NCBI GenBank assembly: GCA_002803225.1
Contig: NXFV01000405.1
Span: forward strand, 109,345-173,344
Length of the DNA: 64,000 nucleotides
Origin: Gamarada debralockiae
Lineage: Eukaryota > Ascomycota > Leotiomycetes > Helotiales > Hyphodiscaceae
Direction: 5' to 3'
The notes beneath the pieces were generated by a model. It was given only the letters and a program-made list of their open reading frames with translations, had not been told where the DNA came from and searched no databases. Position 1 is the stretch's first letter; every line of letters begins with the position of its first letter. Positions 12,637 to 24,115 of the stretch are shown in pieces. The position numbers and the translations under genes were made by a program.

Positions 12637-14409
12637 TCAACATAAGAGAGTAGCTTCTTGAAGATCCAAAGGGCCTTCAGGTGGTCCCTGCATACATTCC
12701 ACATGGATAAAGCCACCCTTTAAAATCCATTTCAAGGTATGCATCCTCACTCGCCACTGCTCTGGGACAAATCCGTTCATGTCACGCCCATCATCCTCCA
12801 GATCTGCCACCCATTCCGCAACTTTTGCAGCTTCCAAGCTGTCCCAAACACCGCATCTGAATGGCCGCTCCCGGAGAGTAGCAATGGCTTCACGCCGCAC
12901 TGCACTATCACGGCATCGGGTAGCCGTATAGTAAAGACAAATAATGAGCCCCATGCCAAATTTTAACGCTGGCTCTCCTTTTCCCCAATATTGCTGCTCT
13001 GCTTCCAGGAGAAACCGAGATGAGCTGACAATGTATTGGAAGCGCTTCAAAAAAGAATCAAAGACTTCTTCTTCCAAACCCATACATGTTAACATCATAG
13101 TATTGAAAACCTCTCCTTGAATATGAAGGGTAAGAGCTCCTAAATAGTCATTGCTCATAATGTTGATATTTTTATTCCCCAGAATTGGCTGAAACGCCGT
13201 GTTACAACCTTCATAGATTTTCTCCCAGAGCTGAAAGCCAATTTCCAGTTGTTCTCTTTCTTGTGCGACGGAATTCGAGGAAATGTCAGACATTACATAT
13301 GTAGTAAATCGAACAGCCCTCCCGAAGTGCTTCAGTGCAAGTGTAGCGGCCTTGACGACTATTGGGAACTCATCTTCCAGTGCCCCGAACTGATCAGGCA
13401 TCTTCTCCCTCAACTCCTCGTAGTCCTCTTCCTCGGGAACTGGAAGATCATACACGGGATTCATGGCCAGAAACGATAACATAACCAGCTCCAGGCGCTC
13501 CAGTGCTTGAGATATCTCGGGCTCGATGTTTGGTGGCACTCTGGATGTTGTCTTCTTTTCTCCGCCGACTGTTTGAGAATGTTTCAAGAGGTCTCGTCCG
13601 CTCGACAGTTGCTGCAAAGCGGTCTCCCAGTTTCCGTGCAAACTCTCAAAGCAAACAAATATTAAACTGGCCATCAGCGGCAGCCTTGCGGTTTGGTTTC
13701 CTCTGGAGAGTTTTTCACGCAGGTACCGAAGGGCCTTGCTCTGCTGCAGGAAAGCAAACCTTCGATGTGTTTCATTTGCATCTCCACCGTTGCCGGTAGA
13801 TTCTGATGACTTGTAAAGTGCACTCAAGGCAACAATCCCATGCCTGATGGCAGGTTCGTGGTGACATGCTTGTGGAATGACGCGAGTCCAGAATGGTGCC
13901 TGAAAGTAGCCACAGAGAATGAGGGCAACTTCCTCTCGAAAGAGCTCAAAATACCGTCGCTCGGTGATATTCCCCGGAACAGCAGCGGAAGGGTTGCTTG
14001 AGCTGAGTAAAGAATTTCGGGGATAGATGGGAATGAAGCCTTTCAGTTGATAAATTTCTTTCCCACTCGTAGGGGAAGACCGAAGCAGGATTGGATCCAA
14101 GTGCTTGTCCTGCCGTTGAGCGGGAAGAGCGTACCCACATTCATCGCCGAATTTCTGGCATCGAATGCATCTTGGTTTTCCCTCGTCGCATTTCACCCTT
14201 CTGGTTCTAGAAATCTGTTAGGCGCTTTGTTTTATTGCTCAAGAGACCTCTTTTTCAATTGTCCATGAGGCTGTGGTTCAACTTTGATAGACTTACTTGC
14301 AGGTAATACAGCCTGTTCGAACCTTCGGTGTGTGTGCTCTCAATCTCTTATTATCCTTAGGCACCTTCAATGGCTTCCTGGTAGCGAGGCTAATCTCTTG
14401 AATGATCAT
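12637..14409 (-). CDS. Zn2Cys6 transcription factor (C6 sterol/uptake-type)
   Basis: Exons 14409-14297 and 14206-12637, 560 residues. The zinc cluster spans the single intron: cysteines at 34, 37, 44, 51, 54 and 61 (TGCITCK / TRRVKC...CIRCQKFGDEC). A donor GTAAGTC and acceptor TTTCTAG keep the frame. The rest is a helical region of the fungal regulator type (FREEVALILCGYFQAPFWTRVIPQACHHEPAIRHGIVAL is typical in spacing, not quoted in full here by motif). Length is normal for the family. Nuclear DNA-binding regulator; target unknown. It ends the cluster-like run that starts with the other Zn2Cys6 gene at 5120 and lies convergent to the hydrolase relic. Confidence 0.88.
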
Positions 14410-15972
14410 TATTGCCCCCCGTCTTCCTGAGCGGATGTCGCCTTCGACTTCCACCGCCGCGTTTCGGGTGGATGCAACGGTTCCCTAAGCCGGAGTCTAG
14501 TGAATCTGTAGTGGGACGACTTCACAATCGTTCGTGGATAGTCTCTCTCAATAATAAACAAGTTATTTGCGTGGAAATATATTTGAGAGCAGAGGTAGAA
14601 AGTTTGTTCGTAGTTGGTGGTGGCTGAAGGAATTAAAAAATAGGTATCTCCGTAGAAAGAATTATTAGTTCTGAATGCTGGCTTGGCTGGCAGTGGGCTT
14701 CGCTTCAACTGGTTCCCGCACTTTAACCTAGCAAGCCTGTGGTATTCGAATACGTGCAACGCTGCAAGGGGTATCGGCGGTGATGATTGGACGAAAGTGC
14801 GACCGTCACGAGCGGGCCAATATTTAACTACCTATCGCATATCGCGCCAATGAAAGGTGATGACTGAGAATAAGGGTAGCTTACTCATGCCCGCGTTTAT
14901 TTTGGAAAGAAATCCATACGAAGAGCTTTTACCCCATGTAGGTGTCTATTTTTGAAGAAACCAAAGAGAGAGTTTTGTTCAACTCGACGGTTCTGGCTGA
15001 ACAATGCGTCTTTGTGCGAGATTGGTTGAATATAAATTCAACTGATTGATCGGTGAGGAAGACTTTTATTGCCATTGTACCTAACGTTAGTGACTTGAGA
15101 AGAAGCACTTTGGAATCTCCCTACAACAGGTATGTCAAAGGCTTAACCACGAATGCTGAAACAATCCAGGCTTCTCGGCTGAAAGCCCACCCCATTTTCC
15201 CCACCAGAAAGACCCACTCCCTGGGCTATATGATGCACCTCAAGTGACCGCACTCTAGGCTCCAACTTAAAGGCTCCCATGCTAGCGAACTCAAAAAAAG
15301 CCAACAAGTCTTCGTTCGCAGACCGCAAGCATGCTACAGCCTTGAAGGTCCCGTTCCCGCACTCCTCCTCGAGTGAATGCAGATTTTCGACATCGCATTG
15401 TTTTCAATTCTCTGGCAGTGCACCTCAAAGATCTCATAGTATAGAAGATGAGGAACTTCAATGCCGAAATTGGAGCCTTCAATAAGTATACTAGAGACAT
15501 CACCATCAACTTCGCAATTCGCGGAGTGAAAGATCAGCAGCTTGCACATCAATATGTCGCCGTGTTGCTGCATGAGGTAGTGTATACGTTTCAGCACGTC
15601 TATTCGTGCGGAATGTGGGGCGCTTGCCCTTGCAAGTGTGAAAGACATATGACTAAGGGTAGCGGTATTAGTAAGACACCGGGAGCTGTGGTGTGATGCT
15701 ATGATCGCCATCAAGCATTCTTTCGAGAGGGCGGTAGGTTGGGAGATTGACTGCGGGATGATGCAATCCGTACAGCATGAGATGAATTGGGGCTGGTCCC
15801 AGACAGATTGTCAGTTCTTGTCCTGAGTCTCAGACGTTCTGAGTCAGGAACAAGTGTGATGCCGATCGGAGAACGGAAATAGATATCGAAGATTAAAAAA
15901 AGGTAGGCAATCTGAGTAATAAAAAAGCATTAAATGATCCTTAATTGGAAACGAAATTCCATGTCGTGATTG
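14410..15972. other. long intergenic region with a weak coding remnant
   Basis: About 1.56 kb without a supportable gene. The plus strand at 15448-15600 has a frame with RDITINFAIRGV and LLHEVVYTFQH, which faintly recalls basic secretory protein metallopeptidases whose HExxH motif would be spoiled here. The resemblance is too weak to annotate as a pseudogene. Nothing else recognised. Confidence 0.35.
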
Positions 15973-18900
15973 TCATATCTTCTTTCCTCCAGCTAGAAAC
16001 GTCCACAGCGGGTTCGGGTTCGCATTGGAGTCCCTTGCTCTCTGTTTTGCCGGACTCGTCTCTGAGCCAATCTCGCTAGCGTTCGTTGATCCTTTGCTTG
16101 ATGACTTTGACTGCTTCGATTTGACTCCTCGTGATTTCTTTGAGTCTGATACGTTATTGAAAGGTACGCGGTCATCTCGGGAAAGCTTCACTTCCTCGAT
16201 GGCTGGGTCGACTTCAGCTGCATAATATTTGCTACCCGAGAAACCACGACCATACTGCGACAATGATCCAACGCTTGGAAACTCCCACTGTACAGCTTGA
16301 GTTGGGACGTGAATATAGTAAGGATTTCCAGAAGTCTCATCTAGATGTGAAATCCAGCCTTCCGGGAGAGGTACTCCCGGTTGGTGGGCTAATGGATCGT
16401 AGGCCGCCGGTTGCTGAGTCGCGATTATTCCAACATCTGCGACATGAGGGAAGGTGGCGGGACGTCCTTCCTGATGTATGTTGGTAATCGGAACATTCTG
16501 CTTCCGACCACTGGCTCGGGTTTTAGTCTTTTGTTGGGCTTCGCCCCCCCGAGCTTTTGACTCCTTCCGACCCACTTCCAGTTCTGAGTCCGTTTCGGAG
16601 AATGATCCTGATGATGGTTGCGATGGGAATTCATTTCGCCTTCCTTCATCACCTGGCCTTGAAGAAATGTTTGAGGAACGAATTCGGCGCGTGTGCTCCC
16701 AAAGAGCATCCTGCTCACGTTCCGGAACCCATCGCTTAATCAATACATAGTCAGGGTCCGCCTATAACAAACTGCGTCAGTGGAGCTGTCAAAAGACTTC
16801 ATGGTCCGGTTCATCTTACCAAGTTAACCTCATAATTAATTCCATGAAATCGCAGGGTCTCTAAGGACAGATGACGTCTCGACATCCTCGTATACACGGG
16901 ACGCCCTGGATCAATTGGTGAGGGATCTCGTCTCTCGGACCTTCGCGCGTCCTTCTCATTCCGATGTAGGATTCTTGCGGTAGCCTTATCGTTTGGATCT
17001 TCATATGGGGTACCAATAGTGGCAGCATCGCGCTCTTTACCACGGTTCGACTCTCTTCTTGGTTCCTCTTTCGACGCCGAATACCTGGTATACTCCTCGC
17101 GACCATTGTCGAATTTTAAAGGCTGGCTGTAAGGCTCTGCCTTGACGTATTCATAGCGCGCGAGGCTGCGCGATTCCATGCTTCCTGACACATCATCAAA
17201 TCCCTTCTCCCATTCCCTTGGTCTTGCCTCAAGATCGTAAGTTTCTTCTTTATATTCAGCAATATCCGATATCCTCAGAGACACATCTCTCTGCTCATAA
17301 GGCAACACCCATTTTGCCCAACCGGACCGTCTTCGCACACGATCAAATCCATCCTTGCCTACTATTATTTCCAGGAAGGGCAAGCTCTCACAAACGGTAT
17401 GTACGAGACCAGGAGTTGCGTTCACATTCTTCAATCTCGAAGTGAAAGTGAGGGGAACTATGGCGATGAATCCTTGAGAATCCATGTATGATCGAAGTCT
17501 AAAGTCCTTGGTCAGATTTTGGTCTGAAAAGATGTATTCTAATTCGTCCCGAATCCTTAGGCGCGGATCATCTGGAACGGTTGAAATGAGAGATCCCGGG
17601 GAAGGCGTAGTTTTCCTTCGCGGTATGGGTGAATATCCGCGGTGGGGAGAAAGGTCTCGCAGTGCCTGGGCAACGGACGCGGCTGGCTTAGCGGAGATCC
17701 CGGAAGGCAGAATCAAAGCATCCCCAAGTGTATGCCAGACACTTTCGAAGATTTGTGATGCTGGAATGATGTACCCAACTCCTGTCCCTGGGTGACCCGC
17801 AACGATTTGTCCATAGAGCTGGCCATTCTCACGATCAACAACCCATGATCCGCAGTCTCCTTCGACTACAGCACAACATTAGTAACTGCATCAGCTCGTA
17901 ATCATGGTGTACTCACCGAGACCAGATCTCATATGTACGGTCCACAGCTCCTGGAAACCACGGGTTTGCGCAGTGCGCATATACATGGAACTTTGCGAGA
18001 GAAAACCTTGTATCACACCCTTGTCTCCAGTGATAGCCAATACTTCTCGCTCCGCAGGTCCCGTGGTTACCAGAGCTCGAGGCCACAAAGTCCTCTCCTC
18101 ATACTCATTTGTGAGGGTGATAGCGTTGCACGTCTTTGGATCAACTCGGCTGTTGTCGATTTCAATGAGTGCCCAGTCAAGGCCTGTGTGCGTTGAGTAT
18201 TGGAATAGATTCCCTACAACACTTATGCTTGCTTGATCCTCTGCATATCGTCAGTGAGATTCTTTCGCGTGAAAGCAGAGCCTACCGTCAATGTGCTGCA
18301 AGGCTTTGGACAATGTCGCTGTTCGAAACGATGAGAATCCCCTCGAGCCACGATGTCCCAGGCTACGGCCAGAGTGTCTTTGGGGTTCCTCAACTCGACT
18401 AGCACGTTCACGTTCATTGGGCCCTGAAAGGTCGTCATCGCTACCAAATGAGCACTCCATGTCTGAAAAGTCTTCATCGCTTTCCTCTGTACTTTCAAAC
18501 CCATCATCAACAAAAGTATGTGCGACTGTAAGGCCATAGTATATGTCGTCAAGCTGAACGATGCCTCCAATCGTAGCTTTGCGAAACGATCCATCCTTTC
18601 TCCTCATGCAAACTGGAACTCCACACGTTCTGTCCACAGGCGAAATGCAGTAGACTTCCCCAAATGCTTCAGCTCCCCTACGCTCCACCCCTTTCATGGG
18701 TCCGACAAGTAGACGGAACGGCCTCAGTGCCTGAGGGAGTCGTTTGCTATGTGCTAATCGAATAGCGGGGTGATCCTGGAGAATCCTACTCTGCTTCACT
18801 ACTTCTTTGGCTCTTTTCCGAGGCTGCACTCTTGAACAGCTAAACAGCAATGTCGGATTGGCTTCCTCTTTTCGACGACCAGTCATGTACATCCTAAATA

Positions 18901-19171
18901 ACAGAGGGTCGACAATGCGCTCGCCCTCAATGAGATAGCCCCATCGCAGATCGAGCAAGCGCTTGACCTCGTCCCAGATACTGTTCTCGAGTTCAAGGAC
19001 AGGTCCGATTGTCTCCCAACATTTGTGTGATCCATCCAGCGCTTCTAATTCCCTCCCAATCGATAGTTCTGGGTTTGGCCATGTCGGTTTCGCCCAAGTC
19101 CATGTTGGCACAAACATTCTGCGCGGTGCCTCCGTGACGGACGACGAGGCTGTTGAGGATGTCGAAAACAT
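15973..19171 (-). CDS. PA-clan protease-like + La RNA-binding + WW domain protein
   Basis: Exons 19171-18286, 18240-17917, 17865-16820 and 16761-15973 make one frame of 1014 residues. Residues 190-440 look like a chymotrypsin-fold region: YYGLTVAHTF (His218), LDWALIEID (Asp317) and VEGDCGSWVVD, where Cys408 stands at the usual Ser of GDSG. Residues about 505-590 form a La-type winged helix (DELEYIFSDQNLTKDFRLRSY, then LPFLEIIVGKDG). Residues about 883-915 are a WW domain (LPEGWISHLDETSGNPYY...W.FP). Low-complexity charged linkers lie between. The La and WW parts suggest RNA binding and proline-peptide binding; proteolytic activity is unproven. First ATG after an in-frame stop. A fusion of two adjacent genes by annotation error is the alternative, but exon 3 links protease and La regions without a break. 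Confidence 0.8.
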
Positions 19172-19631
19172 GGTAGGGTTCGAATTCCAGCCGGTAGATA
19201 AGATTGATGGCTACTGATAATTTTATCAATCCTTTCTATCAATCTGCGTCTGCCATAATTATTCCTAGCATCCTCGTGCCTTGTGGTTCGAGTTTAGGCG
19301 GCTCTTTCGTGGGTAGGGGTCGGTTGCAATCCATCTTCAAACGTATCCTCCGCTGTCTACGATACGCCGAGGGTGCGGCTGCCCGCCGAGTTGATTCGCG
19401 TCTACCTGGGTCAAGCTGCGGGCCAGCTTAATCAATCGGAGCCTATCGTGATGCCTGAGTGGGCATGTGTGCAGGAGGCCTGCAGCTGGAGATGCAATCG
19501 TTGGATGGGTGGGATTGTGGCGCAGCAGCCGTGGCTTTCTTCCGACTCAATTGATCTCTTAAGAGCACAACCATCCTTCCTTTACTCTTTAATCCGGCCT
19601 CAAAGTTTGAATATTGAGAAGTCTCGGAAAC
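19172..19631. promoter_or_regulatory. divergent promoter region
   Basis: 460 bases between the starts of the protease-like/La/WW gene (minus) and the single-TM protein gene (plus). It must hold both promoters. No specific element identified. Confidence 0.4.
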
Positions 19632-20872
19632 ATGGCTCTCAAAACCGCATTGCCGGATCCCAATCCCTTGAATGATCCACTGCAAAGTCTTTCTCGTCAA
19701 TCGCTCAGCCAGTTTTGCAAACTGGCAATTATAAATGAACTCTGGACAGCCCCAAGTACAAGCGTCGATTGGAGTAAGATTCCCATCGATACATATTTCG
19801 AGTACTTCGAGAAGCAGTGCAGGCTCGCCCTACAGAACTGGGATCGTTACGATGTTTTGAGCTTGAATTTCAGTCACGTGGTGGAGATTGCCAAAATGAT
19901 CCAAAAAGGGAAGCCTCGAGCAGAAATGGATGCACACTTCAAGTTAGCCACTGAGGGAGATTGCCCGAAACTTTCCTCGGAAATCATTGACTTGGCTGTG
20001 CGTCTTCTGGGGATGATACAGATAGGGGGTTTCAGAAACGTGCTGATGCCAGGTCAAGAGACTCTGGCTTGGGTGGATGGCCCTCTTTCTGACTCTTTGG
20101 GTACTCATTTCAGCCGGGATAATGTCTTGAAGGATTCTGTTGAGCTTGACAGGACATTCAATGCCCGGAATATTGAACGAATAGCTGGCATCAGGATAGT
20201 CTGGACGAGCAACCTCCTGGATCATTTGCGGATGCGAGACGACGATACCGGCGTCGCAATCTTCCATCATGCATCATTCTTGAACTTTCAGAAAGACTGG
20301 TACGTGAAATGGTCCTGCTTTTGCTTTGCTTGCAATATTGCCGTTGATTTCTTAGTGGGATGCTCTGTATCGGCCCACGTTGACTTTGACCACAGCGACC
20401 TTTTCCCAGATGGGTTGATGGAGGAAACTATCAGGACACTGGGCCTTCTTCTTCCCTTGAATGACCGAGAAACCACTTCTTGGTTCCTCAAGCAGCAAAT
20501 CGAACTTCACCTAGACAACGAAGCAGTGCGCTGTAAGCCTTTGACGAAGGAAGAAAGAATTATTGACAACTTCGCGTACGTGTCCCTCTGAGAGGCTCCG
20601 ATCTACTTCTCTTCCTAGAAATTTCCTCAAACCGTGAAAAGACTAACCGCACTTATAGGTTCTGGCGCGACCGACTGGTAATTCTAAAGCAAGCATTCGA
20701 TGACGCGAAGCCAAGTACACTGAAGCAAGCATGGGCAGATCGCAGGAATCCTTCGCAGTGGTACAACTTCTGGATTGCTGGTTTTCTCATCCTAGCTTTG
20801 ACTGTGTTGCTTGGACTGATACAGTGTATTGAGGGCGCATTGCAAGTGTACAAAGCCTATCATCCCAACTAA
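19632..20872 (+). CDS. fungal protein with C-terminal membrane segment, unknown function
   Basis: Exons 19632-20575 and 20659-20872, 385 residues. The donor GTACGT and acceptor TTATAG join IIDNFA to FWRDRLVIL. Most of the protein is soluble and helical. Near the C-terminus lies the run WADRRNPSQWYNFWIAG followed by a hydrophobic helix of about 20 residues (about 350-372) ending QVYKAYHPN. This C-terminal pattern (FWRDRL... DRR..QWY.FW, one TM, QVYKAY) is common in uncharacterised filamentous-fungal proteins, often found near incompatibility-type genes; that is recollection, not a search. No function can be assigned. Confidence 0.75.
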
Positions 20873-21575
20873 GGGGAAGAGGAGATGGAGGCCGAGATAG
20901 ATAGCAACCTAGCAGACGAGATCACTGCTCAAATGATGGCCGGCTCACACTTAATCAGGGTTAGAATCGGGCGTACGTTCATGGGTCACAGGAGTATTCA
21001 CATAGATGACATAGACGACAATTTATTGTCGCAGGGTTCTAGAACAGATGATTGCTTCATTGGTGAGATGGAGATCCACCGGATCCAGATTCTCCGCTGC
21101 TGAGTTTCGTTGGGGATGAGGAAGTGGAGGTCGCATCGAGTCTCGCTTACACTTGTATGGTGTGGGATCGGGATTCAAATATAGGAGACAAGGTTGAGAC
21201 TCCACCGGGCTTGAATATGACGTCCTTTTTTTTGGTTTTTTTTTGTGGGGGGGGGGGACCCGCCCTATGCTCAATCATTGAGAGAGTGTCAGCAGGCCAT
21301 TACAAGGACCGATTCCGCATCCGACGAGGAGATTCGACGAATTAGAGATAACTCCCTAGGAGTCTCTCGCTGGTTTAGAAAGGTAGTACTCAATGAAACC
21401 ACTCATTTCTATTGAACGATTAGAAAGTCACAACTCAAGGCAGTTAAGAAAGAAATTCAATTATTCAATGCTGCGAGCTCGTTGGTCATTCTAATCAATT
21501 CCTCGTTCTCTAAAGTGCTCAGCTCGTTTTGAATGATTCGCAGCCGGATTATAGCACCATCCAGATTCGAATTGC
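20873..21575. repeat. intergenic region with an 11-base G run
   Basis: No gene is supportable. 21228-21246 is T-rich and runs into eleven consecutive G (21247-21257). Such a homopolymer is prone to length error in sequencing. Elsewhere nothing recognised. Confidence 0.5.
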
Positions 21576-22632
21576 TTACTTCATTTGAGCGATTCTCCAC
21601 TCGACTTTCGACGGATGAAGCTCAATCCGGTCTGCGGGTATAATAATAGTCAAGGCTGTATCGCTGCCTCGCAATCGCAACTCCTCTCCGTTTCTTCCAG
21701 GGCGTGAACGATTGAGGCTTGCATGGTACTCGGGTTTCTTGGAAAGCATATAGAGACGCCACATCAACCACGGCTCCCACTCCTTTTCGGATATTAACTT
21801 TTAAATTACCTTCAGCTTCCTTCGAATGTTTGTGCTCGTAATTCCGGGGTGCTCATAGAGTTTTACCAGCGGAACCGGCTCCTTGTTAAAACCTCGGGTA
21901 TCGATGCTTTTGGGGTGATTCAAGATCTCTTCATCGTTTGGTATGTTTGAGTAATTCGGCCAGGAACTCTTGGGTTCTTTTGAATGATTATCTCCTCGCG
22001 TTTGTTCCGCCCATTTGTCCTTCATTTTTGACTCCCATATCATCTTTGCCCGCGCCTCTTCTAAAGACATCTTAAGCGGAAAGTCAGTTGAGGAATGCCA
22101 GTGGTTCCAAATACAGTAGACAATTTGCCTTGGGTAATCTAGGGAATTCGGCATTATCAGTCCCTTGCCCGGTTCTTCTCTCACTCCCACTACGGCCAAG
22201 AAGCTGTGCATCCGGATTGCAATTTGAATCTCTCGCCTCCGGTGAACGATTGTAGGTTGTTCATGAGTGGCATTCATATCATCGCTGTGAAGGGAAGCAA
22301 CTCTGATTCAGCACGGCATCTCTTGGGTTTCCAGGGCCAGAAGGCTGAAAGTTTACCTCTCCATGAAAGAGAGGCGCAGGTGGGTGAGGCACAGGGTATG
22401 AACTGTACGCCGGCGTGAAGTATTGCTGCGGCAGTTGAACGTATCCGTAGTCGGCTGAATTGTTCATCTGTTGTGAGCCATTCAGTTGACAGTATGGATT
22501 GAGGAGCGAGTATTGCGAATATAAATTGTCTATCTGTTGCGAGGGGTTCGGAGGGCCGTATGGATTGTGTGCCGGGTGCCGATTTGGATCGTTCATGCGA
22601 TGTGAGCCATTGGATTGGAAACAGCAAGGCAT
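21576..22632 (-). pseudogene. broken gene of unknown function
   Basis: Three minus-strand pieces look like one protein. 22632-22344 starts at ATG and is rich in Pro, Asn, Gln and Tyr, ending at a good donor (GAG|GTAAAC). A second piece, 22277-21801, contains IVYCIWNHWHS and EEARAKMIWESKMKDKW. A third, 21800-21576, continues in the same frame directly after a TAA stop at 21803-21801 (KEWEPWLMWRLYMLSKKPEYHA). The best intron (donor 22343, acceptor CTTCACAG near 22284) leaves the second piece out of frame by one base. One frame break plus one in-frame stop suggest a pseudogene. Wrong exon choice is possible for the first break but a 27-base intron would be needed to skip the stop. I do not recognise the family. 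Confidence 0.45.
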
Positions 22633-24115
22633 GAGGGAGGAGGCTGCGGTATGTGGGTCTGCGAGATGGCCGATTCTGTGAACTGCCCTTAGAAGAACCG
22701 GCTCGTTAGCTTTAAAAGGAATCCCAAATAATTAAACCGGATGAAGCATCCAAACTTACCCACGGGTGTGATACTCAAGCAGGGAAATCTAGAGCTGTAA
22801 ATGGTCTCTCATGTTCTTTGGAGCTGTAGGTGAGTTCCAATTCGGACTCTGCGACTACGACGATTGGTGACCTGATAGATTTCCTTGTTGTCGAAAAAGG
22901 CTGGGATGATTGGCTTATCACGCCTATGATATTGGGAATCGAATGAGGCTGCACGGCTTCAAATGGTTTGCCTTGTCTGTGGTCTTCTCGAGCGCCATCG
23001 TAACGATGTATTTTGTTGTGTACAAATGTTGGTATCTTGTAATGTTGATGTTTGACGAACCCGCAAAAAGAACTGTTTATGTCGAGTTGAGAAGAAGTGG
23101 AAGGAGCGGATGCGCCTTCCTTAGTGGTGTGGTTGCGTTAGAAGGACATCGCAATCGTTCATTCCTGGTCAGCGATTCGGAAAAAATAGAGACCATGATC
23201 TCTAAAAGTTGAAACTTACAAATATGATCATGCAGCCGCTCTCTCTCCTTTCTTAATATCTCTCCTCCCAAGCGCTCTCTCTCATCCCTCCTCAGATTGC
23301 TTTATGAACTGTTCTACCAACCACATATCTCCACGGCGGCATAGATACCTACCCCTTCAGCACAGATCCTATTCACTTCTACCGAGTCATCCCTGTACTG
23401 TAAACATCCACAGCACAGCACCAACCTAACCTCTCTCACCATTGACACGCTCACACCAAATATACCGCCAAATATACGCCACTAACCATCCCTCAGGCTC
23501 GCCCCACCCTCCTCATCTCCTCCACCTATCACCCTCCTCAAATCACTTGGATATCCACTGTAGTCACTTGCCCCGTCCTTCCTCGCCGTTAGTGCTGCCG
23601 AGAAGTTGTCCCACCACTTGGTAAGGACTACCGTCACATTACGGCCACGAGATGCTTGTGGTTCGAATGCCACATGAGCATTCTCGGAAGATGGATATCC
23701 AGGGTGTGTGGTGGATTGGATAAAGAGTGGTGTAGGTGGTTTAGGGTTCTAGGAAGGATTTGGTGAGCAGTTGATTCATGAGAGGATGATTAAGAGAAGA
23801 GGGAAGGAGGTGGGGAAGTGTTAAAGAAGAGATGGCCAGTTGGGTGATATGGATTGGTGACGTAGCACTGAGATGTAGGGTGTATCGGCGGTGTGTTATG
23901 AAACTCGAGCATCAATGAGACTAGCATTCGGCATCGAGGGAGAGCACACTCGCTCTTCAGATCACATGACAATGAGGAGAGGAATACGGAGTAGACCGAC
24001 CGGGGCACTTTACAGCAAAGAAAAAACCTTTGAGGGGCCTAACGTCGGCGCCAAAGATCAACCAAAAACATAACACTTATATTGTCAACCTCATCATACA
24101 TTGATTCATCCACAG
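22633..24115. other. intergenic, nothing secure
   Basis: About 1.5 kb. A plus-strand frame near 22934-23212 has one hydrophobic helix (WFALSVVFSSAIVTMYFVVYK) and could encode a small membrane protein of about 90 residues, but its start is poor. 23215-23320 and 23430-23560 are C/T-rich. No repeat or element identified. Confidence 0.35.

Noticed and set aside
14410..15972. Basic secretory protein (metallopeptidase) relic at 15448-15660
   Set aside because: Only LLHEVVYTFQH and a short beta-like stretch resemble the family. Spacing is wrong and no further motif follows, so chance is likely.
22910..23212. Small membrane protein with one hydrophobic helix
   Set aside because: Starts at TTG in the longest form, has no family resemblance, and its position in a long spacer gives no support.
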